The position numbers and the translations under genes are program-made. Below are positions 1 to 9,352 of a DNA stretch of 64,000 bases, in pieces. The notes beneath the pieces were generated by a model, which ran no database searches, had not been told where the DNA came from, and was given only the letters and a program-made list of their open reading frames with translations. Numbering within the stretch: the stretch's first letter is position 1; every line of letters starts with the position of its first letter. The stretch comes from Shewanella frigidimarina (GTDB lineage: Bacteria; Pseudomonadota; Gammaproteobacteria; Enterobacterales; Shewanellaceae). The stretch lies in assembly GCF_003797125.1 (NCBI RefSeq), contig NZ_RKKE01000008.1, forward strand, positions 45,890 through 109,889, written 5' to 3'.

Positions 1-167
1 TCGTATTGGGCATCACCCGACTTAGCCGCTAATTCGTAGCGTTTGCCTGTATAGCAAACATTATCTACACCGTAGCAACCTGCTGCTCGCATAATACCGC
101 CAACATTGACCGGCGTTTTTGGGTTAACTAAACCAATAGTAACGTGTTGCAAAGAGGTATTTACCAT
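1..167 (-). CDS. RNA methyltransferase, SpoU/TrmH family (3' part outside window)
   Basis: The minus-strand frame opens with ATG at 165-167 and stays open to the window edge, giving about 55 residues that start MVNTSLQHVTIGLVNPKTP. The segment NVGGIMRAAGCYG near residue 20 is the N-terminal motif 1 of SpoU-type 2'-O-ribose methyltransferases (an Asn, then G-x-I-x-R-A). Such enzymes methylate tRNA or rRNA using S-adenosylmethionine. The catalytic core and the C-terminal knot lie beyond the window, so the target RNA cannot be named. It lies 23 bases downstream of yfcL on the same strand and may be the last gene of that run. Confidence 0.72.
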   Translation of the reverse strand, partial: MVNTSLQHVTIGLVNPKTPVNVGGIMRAAGCYGVDNVCYTGKRYELAAKSGDAQY

Positions 168-190
168 AAAAGCTGTTTATCTAATCCAAG

Positions 191-469
191 TTATGCCGCT
201 TGAGCAACAATACGTTGACGTAACTGCTGCCATGCAGCTTCCACTAATGAAAAATCATGTTCGTCTAATTCTTCATTTGCCAACGCAAGACATTTAACCA
301 ACTTTAGATCAAGTGCAGGTAAATCTTGTTCAGGTTCGACTTCTAATTCTGCTAATACAACGGCTACGTGGCCTTGTAAATAACCACAAGCAAATAACGC
401 ATCGTCATCGCTGTGGCTAACGCTGTCTTCAATCCAAGACTCTAATGCTGCATCGTACTGTTCTAACAT
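191..469 (-). CDS. yfcL: YfcL family protein
   Basis: A 92-residue acidic protein that matches the YfcL family in length, composition and place: in gammaproteobacteria yfcL sits close to aroC and prmB, as here. Its biochemical role is unknown. The sequence is rich in Glu, Asp and Leu, looks alpha-helical, and has no signal peptide, membrane segment or cysteine cluster. Only 3 bases separate it from the stop of the upstream NAD-kinase-like gene, so the two are probably co-transcribed. The assignment rests on recognition of the sequence and on synteny. Confidence 0.75.
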   Translation of the reverse strand: MLEQYDAALESWIEDSVSHSDDDALFACGYLQGHVAVVLAELEVEPEQDLPALDLKLVKCLALANEELDEHDFSLVEAAWQQLRQRIVAQAA

Positions 470-472
470 GTT

Positions 473-1624
473 CTAATTCTCCACTAAATCTGGGTTGGCT
501 ACTTTATACATCACGTAATCATGGTAACCCGTGACTATTTTGTAATAGCCAGTAAGCGCTTTATCTAATTCAGGGTCGCCACTATCCACAATTAATGGTC
601 TACCTTCAAGTGCTTTTAGTTTAGTTTTTGTGGCTAGGATTAAAATATTGTCTTTTTCTAGCTGCCGGATCAGTTCCGGTGACAACTGCTGATTGCCACG
701 ACCCAATATATGCCCTTGCCCACCGATTAAGGTAATCACTAATTTGACACTAGAATACCTTTTTTTATCGGCGATAAATGCGAGTAATTGTTGTGCGGTA
801 ACATCCTTAGCAATCACGCTTTTATGCTGAATAACATCGACACCAAGCAAAGTATTTTCTAAACCAAGGTCCTCCATTACTGCCGCTACTGTGCTACCTG
901 AACCCATGATATAAAGCTCATCGTCCATCGATTCAATCACATCTGCGGCAATATCGGCCAACACTAATTCATCAACTTCTTTACCACCCATTTTCACTGC
1001 TTGTATATATCGTGGCGCAGCAGGAACCATCATTTCACCAAATCGTTTCGCTTTTACAATCCCCTGCCTAAACGCAGTCTCATCAATATCCATGACATCG
1101 GCAGACATTAAGCTCACTAACTCACCTTTGAGTAACATACTGACAACTAGCCCTGAAGCGTGAGGGGTTATGCCATAAACACCCGAGTGAATTTTAACAC
1201 CGGCTGGCACGCCTAACACTGGAAATGAATCATCAACCACGGCATAAATATCACGGGCAGTACCATCACCACCAGCAAACAGTAACAAATCTAATTGATG
1301 ACCCAGTAAGCATTTCACCGCTTGTTGAGTGTCTATTGCAGTTGTTTCAGTTGAAGTGGTTTCTAACGCGGTATATATATCTTGAGTCGAAAAGCCCATT
1401 TGACGACATAAGCTACCGCCCATATCACCAGATGCAGTAATAATATCGATTTGTTTGATGAAAGGTAAAATCACATTCAGAGCTTGTTGCATTCGTATCT
1501 GTGCTTTGGGAATAGCCCCTTTTGCAATAGCTTCTACGGCAACACCATCAGAACCTTTTAAAGCAACACTGCCTCCGAGTCCAGCTAATGGATTAATGAT
1601 TACACCTAAGCGAAAACGTTTCAC
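473..1624 (-). CDS. ATP-NAD kinase family protein
   Basis: A 383-residue protein from the ATP-NAD kinase-like superfamily. The N-terminus RLGVIINPLAGLGGSVALKG and the later LLLFAGGDGTARDI carry the GGDGT nucleotide-binding motif typical of NAD and diacylglycerol kinases. It is longer than NadK (about 290 residues) and belongs to a side branch whose substrate is not settled. The frame is open back to an ATG at 1660, but GTG at 1622-1624 is the better start: AAGGAG lies just upstream of it and the conserved RLGVIINP strand begins four residues later. It lies between the MFS gene and yfcL in a minus-strand run from aroC. Confidence 0.75.
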   Translation of the reverse strand: MKRFRLGVIINPLAGLGGSVALKGSDGVAVEAIAKGAIPKAQIRMQQALNVILPFIKQIDIITASGDMGGSLCRQMGFSTQDIYTALETTSTETTAIDTQQAVKCLLGHQLDLLLFAGGDGTARDIYAVVDDSFPVLGVPAGVKIHSGVYGITPHASGLVVSMLLKGELVSLMSADVMDIDETAFRQGIVKAKRFGEMMVPAAPRYIQAVKMGGKEVDELVLADIAADVIESMDDELYIMGSGSTVAAVMEDLGLENTLLGVDVIQHKSVIAKDVTAQQLLAFIADKKRYSSVKLVITLIGGQGHILGRGNQQLSPELIRQLEKDNILILATKTKLKALEGRPLIVDSGDPELDKALTGYYKIVTGYHDYVMYKVANPDLVEN

Positions 1625-1694
1625 ACTAACTCCTTGCTGATAGCATAACTTCTGTGTCAAAAATGAAAAGTAAATAAATTATCTATTGAACCAA

Positions 1695-2867
1695 TTATGG
1701 ATTAGTCGCTGGTTGGCCATTAATATTGGGGATAAGCAATACCGCTATCATAGACAAAAATGCACAAGCGGCAGCAAAGACCCACACCCACATAGTGCTA
1801 CTACCATCACCCCAAATCATGCCACTAATCCACGTGCCTAATGCGCCACCCACACCAAAGCTGACACTGGCATATAGTGCTTGACCAGTACTTCGATGGC
1901 TGATGGAAAAATGACGATGAATAAAATGGATTGATGCAGCATGGACTAAACCAAAAGTGAAAGCATGCAATAGTTGGCTGATAACCAATAAGAAAACGTG
2001 TTCAACACCAAAAGCCAATAGTAACCAACGAACGGCGGTTAACAGAATGCTCACCACAAGCAATACTCGAATACCATATTGACGAATAAGACGTGATGAA
2101 TAAAAGAAAATAATAATTTCGGCTAGCACACCCAAAGCAACTAACATTCCAGCGATGGTCTCAGAGTAACCAACCTGCTTTAGATACAATACAAAAAAAC
2201 CATAAAATGGTCCGACACTCATCTGCAGTAACATTGCAGATAACATAAACCACACTAATGATTTATCAAATGTCAGTTTAGGACGCTCAGCTTTATTGAC
2301 TACAACACTGCGATTAGCAGGCAGAGGTAATGAGCAAGCAAACAAACCTAAAAACAATACCATTCCCATATAAGGCAACACTTCAGGGCCCCAGTGATCA
2401 ATCGCTAATCCACCACTTATCACCAAAATAATATAGCCAACACTGCCCCAACTCCGAATGGCACCATAACGTTCTGCTTTATCACCCAAAGTTTCTAACG
2501 TAATCACTTCTAACTGAGCAAGAATGGAATTCCAAAAAAAAGTGTATATGGCCAAACTAACCGCAAGGTACATGAAGCTACCATCAAAGAAAAAACTGAT
2601 GTAGGTAATCGCAGCAGCAAAGGAGCCAAGCTTTATCAATTCTGAACGCATACCGGTGCGATCGGCTACAGCCGCCCATACATTAGGCGCGACAATTCGA
2701 GTGGCCATTAAAATAGCCAACAAAAAACCTATCTCTTGGGCATTGAAACCTCGGCTATCAAAGAAAACCCCCAAATAGGGAACCATGATGCCAAGAATAG
2801 AAAAGAAAAAGAAATAACAGGCGCTGAGCCAGCGTAAATCTGGTTCAGCGCGTTTCAATGAGGACAT
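1695..2867 (-). CDS. MFS transporter, HcaT/PPP-like family
   Basis: A 390-residue inner-membrane protein with about 12 hydrophobic segments. The start (LRWLSACYFFFFSILGIMVP), the early GFNAQEIGFLLA and the loop RYGAIRSWGSVGYI are typical of the phenylpropionate-permease-like MFS group (HcaT, MFS_1-like). Family members are proton-coupled permeases, but the substrate cannot be read from sequence. The ATG overlaps the aroC stop codon by one base (TAATG), so translation is probably coupled to aroC. The pairing of aroC with this permease is common in Shewanella and need not imply an aromatic substrate. Confidence 0.78.
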   Translation of the reverse strand: MSSLKRAEPDLRWLSACYFFFFSILGIMVPYLGVFFDSRGFNAQEIGFLLAILMATRIVAPNVWAAVADRTGMRSELIKLGSFAAAITYISFFFDGSFMYLAVSLAIYTFFWNSILAQLEVITLETLGDKAERYGAIRSWGSVGYIILVISGGLAIDHWGPEVLPYMGMVLFLGLFACSLPLPANRSVVVNKAERPKLTFDKSLVWFMLSAMLLQMSVGPFYGFFVLYLKQVGYSETIAGMLVALGVLAEIIIFFYSSRLIRQYGIRVLLVVSILLTAVRWLLLAFGVEHVFLLVISQLLHAFTFGLVHAASIHFIHRHFSISHRSTGQALYASVSFGVGGALGTWISGMIWGDGSSTMWVWVFAAACAFLSMIAVLLIPNINGQPATNP

Positions 2868-3961
2868 TATCGCATTCCGATAACGGGTGTTTGACTAGTA
2901 ACATCTTGGTTTTGCGCACGATGTCTTAATAAGTGATCCATCAATACAATTGCTAACATCGCTTCGGCAATAGGCACAGCGCGAATACCCACGCAAGGAT
3001 CATGACGACCTTTGGTGATCATATCGATTGTTTCGCCCTGCACAGTCATACTTTGACCTGGTACGCTAATGCTCGAAGTAGGTTTTAGCGCAATATGGGC
3101 CACAACAGGTTGACCAGATGAAATACCACCCAATACACCACCAGCATGATTAGATGCAAAACCTTGTGGTGACATTAAATCACGACCTTCAGAACCTTTT
3201 TGAGTAACAACACCAAAGCCATCACCAATTTCAACGCCTTTAACTGCATTGATGCCCATTAACGCATGCGCTATGTCGGCATCAAGACGATCAAATACTG
3301 GTTCGCCTAATCCCACCGGAACACCAGTAGCTGCAACAGTAATTTTGGCGCCTATTGAGTCACCAGACTTACGTAAACCACGCATGTACTCATCTAACGC
3401 TTCTAGTTTACTCGCATCAGGGAAGAAAAATGCATTTTGCTCAATTTGAGTCAAATCAATAGTATCAGCGCTAATAGGTCCTAACTGAGCAAGGTATCCA
3501 TGAATTTCAATGCCGTGAACTTGCTTGAGATATTTTTTTGCTACCGCACCAGCGGCAACTCGCATTGCCGTTTCGCGTGCAGACGAGCGCCCGCCGCCAC
3601 GGTAATCACGCATGCCATACTTTTGTTGGTAGGTATAATCTGCATGACCAGGGCGAAACGTGTCTTTAATATCTGAATAGTCTTGGCTACGTTGATCGGT
3701 ATTCTCAATCAACAAACCAATAGAGGTGCCTGTGGTTTTACCTTCAAACACTCCTGACAAAATTCTTACCTCATCAGCTTCACGGCGTGCCGTTGTGTAA
3801 CGTGACGTGCCAGGACGACGTCGGTCTAAATCATGTTGCATATCTTCAACAGTTAACTCCAGTCCAGGAGGACAACCATCAATGATACAACCTAGAGCAA
3901 CACCATGGCTTTCACCAAATGTTGTAACTACAAAATTTTGACCAATACTATTTCCTGACAT
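2867..3961 (-). CDS. aroC: chorismate synthase
   Basis: A 364-residue protein, normal length for the family. AroC converts 5-enolpyruvylshikimate-3-phosphate to chorismate, the last common step of aromatic amino acid, folate and quinone synthesis, and needs reduced FMN. Visible signatures are FGESHG at residues 15-20, DLDRRRPGTSRYTT, the long basic/glycine segment YRGGGRSSARETA, and GRHDPCVGIRAVPIAEAM near the C-terminus. The gene lies 56 bases downstream of prmB on the same strand, with the MFS gene overlapping its stop. The order prmB-aroC is conserved in enterobacteria and relatives. Confidence 0.97.
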   Translation of the reverse strand: MSGNSIGQNFVVTTFGESHGVALGCIIDGCPPGLELTVEDMQHDLDRRRPGTSRYTTARREADEVRILSGVFEGKTTGTSIGLLIENTDQRSQDYSDIKDTFRPGHADYTYQQKYGMRDYRGGGRSSARETAMRVAAGAVAKKYLKQVHGIEIHGYLAQLGPISADTIDLTQIEQNAFFFPDASKLEALDEYMRGLRKSGDSIGAKITVAATGVPVGLGEPVFDRLDADIAHALMGINAVKGVEIGDGFGVVTQKGSEGRDLMSPQGFASNHAGGVLGGISSGQPVVAHIALKPTSSISVPGQSMTVQGETIDMITKGRHDPCVGIRAVPIAEAMLAIVLMDHLLRHRAQNQDVTSQTPVIGMR

Positions 3962-4017
3962 GCGCGTTAACTACCTCTGTTAATTATTCACTTCATTGAG
4001 TGCGATTCTTGTCGCTA

Positions 4018-4962
4018 TTATTCACTATCTTTATAGATGGCGAAAAGTGATTCATTTTCAACTAGCTGATCACGGGTTAATACAAACACGCCATCACCGC
4101 CAAATTCAAAATCAACCCAAGTAAACGGCATATCAGGATATTGCTCAATCAAATGAACCATTGAATTACCAACTTCAACGACCAGTAAACCCGTTTCTGT
4201 TAAATAATCAGCTGCATTGGCTAAGATACGCTTGGTTAAATCTAAGCCATCATTGCCAGATGCTAACCCAATAGCAGGTTCGTGATGATACTCTTCAGGC
4301 ATATCACCAATATCTTGTGCATCTACATATGGAGGGTTAGACACAATTAAATCGTAATGCTGGCCTTTGGGAATCGCCGAGAATAAATCGGATTGCATTG
4401 GGAAAACACGATCCAACACGCCCAAAGACTCAATATTAATCTGCGCGACTTCAAGTGCGTCCTCACTAATATCTAATGCGTCAACTTCGGCATCTTCAAA
4501 CGCATAAGCACAAGCAATGGCAATACAAGCACTGCCAGTACATAAATCCATAATACGATTAACCGGTTTGTTATATAACCATGGGCTAAACTGATTATTG
4601 ATCATTTCGGCAATCGGCGAACGCGGTACAAGTACGCGTTCATCTACATAAAATTCAAGCCCTGCAAATTTGGCTTTATTGGTCAAATACGGTACCGGTA
4701 AACGTTCACGTACACGGCGAATAATCAATTCAACGATTTTATGTTTTTCGCTGCTGGTTAAATTACTTAAAATAACCTGCTGACCGATATCTTCTGGTAA
4801 GTGTAGAGCATCAAAAACCAATGCAATGGCTTCGTCCCAAGCATTATCCGTTCCGTGACCATAATAAATATTGGCATCATTAAAACGGCTGACAGCCCAA
4901 CGTAACATATCAGCTATAGTACGTAACTCAGTGACAGCTTCATCTACAAAGATCTTATCCAA
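4018..4962 (-). CDS. prmB: 50S ribosomal protein L3 N5-glutamine methyltransferase
   Basis: A 314-residue class I SAM-dependent methyltransferase. PrmB methylates a glutamine in ribosomal protein L3 and so acts in large-subunit assembly. The helical N-terminal domain fills residues 1-100. The SAM-binding loop is MDLCTGSACIAIA near residue 138, and the catalytic NPPY is at residues 209-212 in LIVSNPPYV. Its N-terminal domain and position next to aroC favour PrmB over its paralogue PrmC. The gene is first in the minus-strand run and is divergent from smrB across 79 bases, which must hold both promoters. Confidence 0.93.
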   Translation of the reverse strand: MDKIFVDEAVTELRTIADMLRWAVSRFNDANIYYGHGTDNAWDEAIALVFDALHLPEDIGQQVILSNLTSSEKHKIVELIIRRVRERLPVPYLTNKAKFAGLEFYVDERVLVPRSPIAEMINNQFSPWLYNKPVNRIMDLCTGSACIAIACAYAFEDAEVDALDISEDALEVAQINIESLGVLDRVFPMQSDLFSAIPKGQHYDLIVSNPPYVDAQDIGDMPEEYHHEPAIGLASGNDGLDLTKRILANAADYLTETGLLVVEVGNSMVHLIEQYPDMPFTWVDFEFGGDGVFVLTRDQLVENESLFAIYKDSE

Positions 4963-5041
4963 AACACACTCCTTAAAAATTGTTCTGCGCTATTGTAACT
5001 GATGTCTATTAAGATGACCTAGAATTCAATACAATACACCC

Positions 5042-5569
5042 ATGAAAGACGATAATTATCCAGACTTATCGCTGTTTAGTGCATTAATCGAAGGTATCAA
5101 ACCGCTAAGGCAAGATACTCACCACTTTAAACAGCCTGTCAAAGCCAAACAACAGTTCGAAATAAAAGAACAGCAGCTCCATGCTGATAGCTATTTTTCG
5201 GATACATATCAGCCGCTTCTGCCGGTAGATGGCCCTATGCGTTGGATTAATACCAGCACAGATAAGCATGAATTAAAGCGCTTAAGACGTGGTGACTATT
5301 CTCCTGACCTGTTGCTTGATTTACACGGTATGCGTCAAGCAGAAGCCAAACTTGAATTAGCCGCACTTATCCAAGCATGCGTTAAGCAAAACACGATTTG
5401 TTGCTGCGTGATGCACGGCTACGGAATGGGGATTTTAAAACAACAAACACCAATGTGGTTAGCGCAACACCCTAACGTAAAAGCATTTCACCAAGCGCCA
5501 AAAGAATGGGGCGGCGATGCAGCGTTATTGGTATTAATTGATATTGGTGAGCTGCCTCACCGACGTTAA
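5042..5569 (+). CDS. smrB: Smr-domain endonuclease, ribosome rescue factor SmrB
   Basis: A 175-residue protein with a C-terminal Smr domain. The two hallmark motifs are LDLHG at residues 92-96 and HGYG at 125-128. In E. coli SmrB (YfcN) is recruited to collided ribosomes and cleaves the mRNA between them, starting rescue of stalled translation. Residues 1-80 are polar and form the N-terminal extension that in the known enzyme helps ribosome contact. Length and synteny (divergent from prmB) match the family. A rho-independent terminator follows at about 5597. Confidence 0.92.
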   Translation: MKDDNYPDLSLFSALIEGIKPLRQDTHHFKQPVKAKQQFEIKEQQLHADSYFSDTYQPLLPVDGPMRWINTSTDKHELKRLRRGDYSPDLLLDLHGMRQAEAKLELAALIQACVKQNTICCCVMHGYGMGILKQQTPMWLAQHPNVKAFHQAPKEWGGDAALLVLIDIGELPHRR

Positions 5570-5596
5570 TTCGAGGAAATAAGCGCGGACAGTAAC

Positions 5597-5621
5597 AAGG
5601 TAAGTAATCACTTACCTTTTT
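5597..5621 (+). terminator. rho-independent terminator of smrB
   Basis: AGGTAAGT and ACTTACCT form an eight-base-pair stem followed by a T run, 28 bases after the smrB stop. The sixA gene ends on the other strand about 30 bases further on. Confidence 0.75.
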
Positions 5622-5653
5622 ATAAACTGGTGTTATTCAACACGCTATTGCTA

Positions 5654-6127
5654 TTACACAACAACTTGATGTGGTGCCGTCATTGCGACAAAACTCGCAT
5701 TCTGGGTATGTTTGTCTATTTGAGCCACTGCAGAAGTAGCAAACAAAGGAGGCTCAACCCCCGCCACAAGCTCGCTAACCATAAAACCTAAAATAGGCAT
5801 ATGTGCAATAACCAATACCTTATCTGCTTTATATTGATCGGCATAAGCCAACACAACATCTATCGCCATTTTGGCATCACCCGAGGGAGTCACATCATCA
5901 AGCACTAACCACTTACGGGGTTCCGATAAATGTTTACTGACTTCTTGCCACGTTTGCTGCGCACGTAAATAAGGACTCACAATCACCAAATCAAAATGGC
6001 TGACCTGTTTTGCTAACCAATTGGCCATATAACCAGTTTGAATACGGCCTGTATCAGTTAACTTTCGTTCCCTATCTGACAGTGCATCAAAACTCGCTTC
6101 ACCATGGCGCATCAAAAATAGCTGCAT
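5654..6127 (-). CDS. sixA: phosphohistidine phosphatase SixA
   Basis: A 157-residue member of the histidine phosphatase superfamily. The catalytic RHG lies at residues 7-9 (LFLMRHGEAS), and a second core histidine is in VLVIAHMPILG. In E. coli SixA dephosphorylates phosphohistidine proteins, acting mainly on the nitrogen phosphotransferase system. Length matches the short SixA branch, which lacks the longer insertions of phosphoglycerate mutases. It is convergent with smrB and divergent from the M16 protease. No partner gene for signalling is nearby. Confidence 0.92.
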   Translation of the reverse strand: MQLFLMRHGEASFDALSDRERKLTDTGRIQTGYMANWLAKQVSHFDLVIVSPYLRAQQTWQEVSKHLSEPRKWLVLDDVTPSGDAKMAIDVVLAYADQYKADKVLVIAHMPILGFMVSELVAGVEPPLFATSAVAQIDKHTQNASFVAMTAPHQVVV

Positions 6128-6315
6128 ACTTCTCTCGTGATGTTTTTATTATCATTCTTAACCAATTGTAGCGTTAATCAGCACAACAACAAACCTAGAA
6201 TTGGGTATATTTAGATAAACTTTAGTCGATAATTGAATAAAACAGGCTAAGGTAATTTGCTAAAAAGTAATAACAAGATCAATATATAACAAGTTATCTT
6301 TTCTGGAGTCTCCTC

Positions 6316-9105
6316 TTGCCTGAATTTCCAGCTGTTTATAAAAGCCAAAATGACCATCGCCAATACCAATATCGAGTGTTGAACAATCAACTTCGAGTGT
6401 TATTAGTTGAAGACATGCAATCAAATCAAGCCGCCGCATCGATGGCTGTGAGTGTTGGTCATTTTGACGATCCTGTTGAACGGCCTGGTATGGCGCACTT
6501 CCTTGAGCACATGTTATTTTTAGGCACCGAGAAGTATCCAGATTCAGGTGAATACCACGCTTATATTAATCAACATGGTGGCAGTAATAATGCTTGGACA
6601 GGCACAGAACAAACTAACTTTTTCTATAGTATTAATGCTGAAGCCTTAGAAGGTTCATTAGACCGATTCAGCCAATTTTTCATTGCCCCAAAGTTTGACT
6701 TAGAGCTAGTTGATCGTGAAAGGCAGGCAATCGAATCTGAATTTAGCTTAAAGTTAAAAGATGATATTCGCCGTGTTTACCAGGTTCAAAAAGAAACCGT
6801 TAATCCAAAACATCCATTTTCAAAGTTCTCTGTCGGTAACCAAACAACCTTAGCGGGTAAACAAGCAGACATTCGGGATGAATTACTGGCTTTTTATCAA
6901 CAACATTACAGTGCCAATATCATGACATTGTGTGTTGTCGCCCCACGCCCTATTGCAGAGCTAGACACCATCGTAAAAAAATATTTCTCAGATATTATTA
7001 ATAGAAATGTAAGTAAACACTATCCTCAAGAAGCAATGATAACGAAGGACCAACGACAAAAGCATATACAAATTGTACCTTTGAAAGATCAAAAGCGAGT
7101 CAGTATTTGTTTTTCTCTGCCAGAGATAGATCAATTTTATAAGCGTAAACCACTCACCTTTATCAGCCATTTGCTCGGTAATGAAAGTCCGGGGAGTTTA
7201 CTGTCCTATTTAAAAGTGCAGGGACTCGCTAATAACTTATCTGCTGGCGGTGGGGTTAATGGTTACAATTTCAAAGATTATTCAATCAGCATACAATTAA
7301 CCGACAAAGGATTTGCAGAGCTTGATGAAGTGGTAACTTGTGTATTTGAATACATTGAACTGATTAAGCAGCAAGGTGTACAAGCCTGGCGTTACCAAGA
7401 GCGAGCCAATTTACTTGACACTGCGTTTCGATTCCAAGAACAAATCAAAACCTTGGATTTAGCGAGTCATCTCAGCATCAACATGCACCATTACGATATT
7501 GAAGACATTATTTATGGCGACTATCGCATGGATGAAATGCTTGAAGATGAAACAATACAGCTACTGTCTATGATGTCGACAAGCAATATGCGCTTACTTA
7601 CAGTAGCAAAAGAATCGCAAGTCGATACTCAGGCTAAATGGTACGACACTCCATATCAAGTGAGATCATTACAACCTCAACAAATAGCAAAATGGTCTTC
7701 CGTGACGGTAAGAGATTCACTTCAACTTCCGGAAAGAAATCCGTTTATTGTCGCCAACCCGCAAGCTCGGGCAGACAAAAGCGATACTCCTGTACCCACT
7801 ATTGTTGCAGAAGGTGAAGGTTACCGTATTTGGCATAAAAAAGATGATGAATTCAATGTTCCTAAAGGACATTTATACTTATCGTTAGACTCAGATCAAG
7901 CGAGCTCAACCCCTAGACAAGCAGCATTAACAAGGCTGTACGTTGAAATGCTTATCGATTATCTGACAGAACCAACATACCAAGCAGAGGTTGCTGGCCT
8001 TAACTACAATATTTACCCCCACCAAGGCGGCATTACCCTGCATTTAACCGGTTTTACAGGTAACCAAGAAAAACTCCTCACTCTGATTATTAACAAAGCC
8101 CGAGAGCGAAACTTTACCGAACAGCGCTTTAACATGATTAAAAATCAGATATTGCGCAGTTGGAATAATGTTGCTCAAGCTAAACCAATATCACAATTAT
8201 TTACTAGTTTAACGGTGTCGCTGCAAAAAAGAAGTTTTGAGCCAGTAAGAATGGCTGAAGAGCTCACGCTACTAACCCTTGATGATTTGCATAACCATGT
8301 CAGCGCATTGTACAAAAAGGTTTACCTCGAAGGTTTGGTATACGGAGATTGGCTGGTTGAAGAAGCGCAACAACTCGGCAAGCGTTTGCAGCATCTATTG
8401 TCATTAGTCACTAAACCAAGTGCAGAATCCTCCCGTGAACTTATTAACCTCGATAAAAGAGGTTCATTACTTCGCGAAAAAGCCATTTCCCATCAAGATA
8501 GTGCGATTATTGTTTATTATCAATCTCGGATGGCAACACCAGAACGTGTGGCGTTATTTAGTCTATTAAACCATACAATGTCATCTACCTTTTTTCATGA
8601 GTTACGCACTAAACAACAATTAGGCTACATGGTTGGGACAGGTTATTTACCGTTAAACCGACATCCTGGGATGATTTTTTATGTGCAGTCCCCTACTACA
8701 GGTCCAAGACAACTGCTCGAAGCAATCGACGAATTTATCGCCGACTTTAATTATGCCGTTATGCAAATAACCAATGAACAATGGGAAAGCACTAAGCAAG
8801 GTATGATAAGTCAAATTATGGAACACGATACCAACCTAAAAACACGCAGCCAACGTTATTGGGTGAGCCTAGGAAACCGTGATTATGGATTTAATCAACG
8901 TGAAATGGTCGTAGCGGAAGTCGAAAAGCTCACCAGAGCTCACTTGATAAAGTTTATGGTGGCTCACATGCGCAGCAGAGATTGTGACCGCTTAGTATTG
9001 TTTAACAGTGGTGAACAACATCACAGTCAAACAAGCTTACGTTCAGATAACATGATAGTCGACTTAAAAACCTTCAAACACCAAGCTGATAAATTTCAAT
9101 TTTAA
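6316..9105 (+). CDS. M16 family (insulinase/pitrilysin-type) metallopeptidase
   Basis: A 929-residue zinc protease. The inverted zinc motif HFLEH is at residues 61-65, and the distal glutamate ligand is probably in AIESEFSLKLKD about 75 residues on. The two-half layout with a large middle segment fits pitrilysin/insulysin, although E. coli PtrA is slightly longer and has a signal peptide. No signal peptide is visible here, so a cytoplasmic location is inferred. The start is TTG at 6316: GGAG lies eight bases upstream, and the conserved N-terminal strand (YQYRVLNNQLRVLL) begins before any later ATG. The gene stands alone. Confidence 0.9.
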   Translation: MPEFPAVYKSQNDHRQYQYRVLNNQLRVLLVEDMQSNQAAASMAVSVGHFDDPVERPGMAHFLEHMLFLGTEKYPDSGEYHAYINQHGGSNNAWTGTEQTNFFYSINAEALEGSLDRFSQFFIAPKFDLELVDRERQAIESEFSLKLKDDIRRVYQVQKETVNPKHPFSKFSVGNQTTLAGKQADIRDELLAFYQQHYSANIMTLCVVAPRPIAELDTIVKKYFSDIINRNVSKHYPQEAMITKDQRQKHIQIVPLKDQKRVSICFSLPEIDQFYKRKPLTFISHLLGNESPGSLLSYLKVQGLANNLSAGGGVNGYNFKDYSISIQLTDKGFAELDEVVTCVFEYIELIKQQGVQAWRYQERANLLDTAFRFQEQIKTLDLASHLSINMHHYDIEDIIYGDYRMDEMLEDETIQLLSMMSTSNMRLLTVAKESQVDTQAKWYDTPYQVRSLQPQQIAKWSSVTVRDSLQLPERNPFIVANPQARADKSDTPVPTIVAEGEGYRIWHKKDDEFNVPKGHLYLSLDSDQASSTPRQAALTRLYVEMLIDYLTEPTYQAEVAGLNYNIYPHQGGITLHLTGFTGNQEKLLTLIINKARERNFTEQRFNMIKNQILRSWNNVAQAKPISQLFTSLTVSLQKRSFEPVRMAEELTLLTLDDLHNHVSALYKKVYLEGLVYGDWLVEEAQQLGKRLQHLLSLVTKPSAESSRELINLDKRGSLLREKAISHQDSAIIVYYQSRMATPERVALFSLLNHTMSSTFFHELRTKQQLGYMVGTGYLPLNRHPGMIFYVQSPTTGPRQLLEAIDEFIADFNYAVMQITNEQWESTKQGMISQIMEHDTNLKTRSQRYWVSLGNRDYGFNQREMVVAEVEKLTRAHLIKFMVAHMRSRDCDRLVLFNSGEQHHSQTSLRSDNMIVDLKTFKHQADKFQF

Positions 9106-9352
9106 TCAGTATCGACGTTTAAAGGTCTAAATAATATAAAGCTAAATGAATCATAATTTGGTTAACAAAATGTCTCAACCAAAGTTAACAGTACAAGCGA
9201 CCAAATAAAACTTTGGTATTACATAACTAATTGATTAAAAAATAACTATAAACAAATTTTACAGCGATAATTGTGTAATATTCTACCAATCACACCTTTT
9301 TTGTTAACATGCTTTTGACAAAGGCCCCGCTTTCTGAAAAAGTAGACAATTC

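Noticed and set aside
1625..1660. Upstream ATG start of the NAD-kinase-like gene
   Set aside because: The extra 12 residues precede an AAGGAG-GTG start and are not part of the conserved fold.
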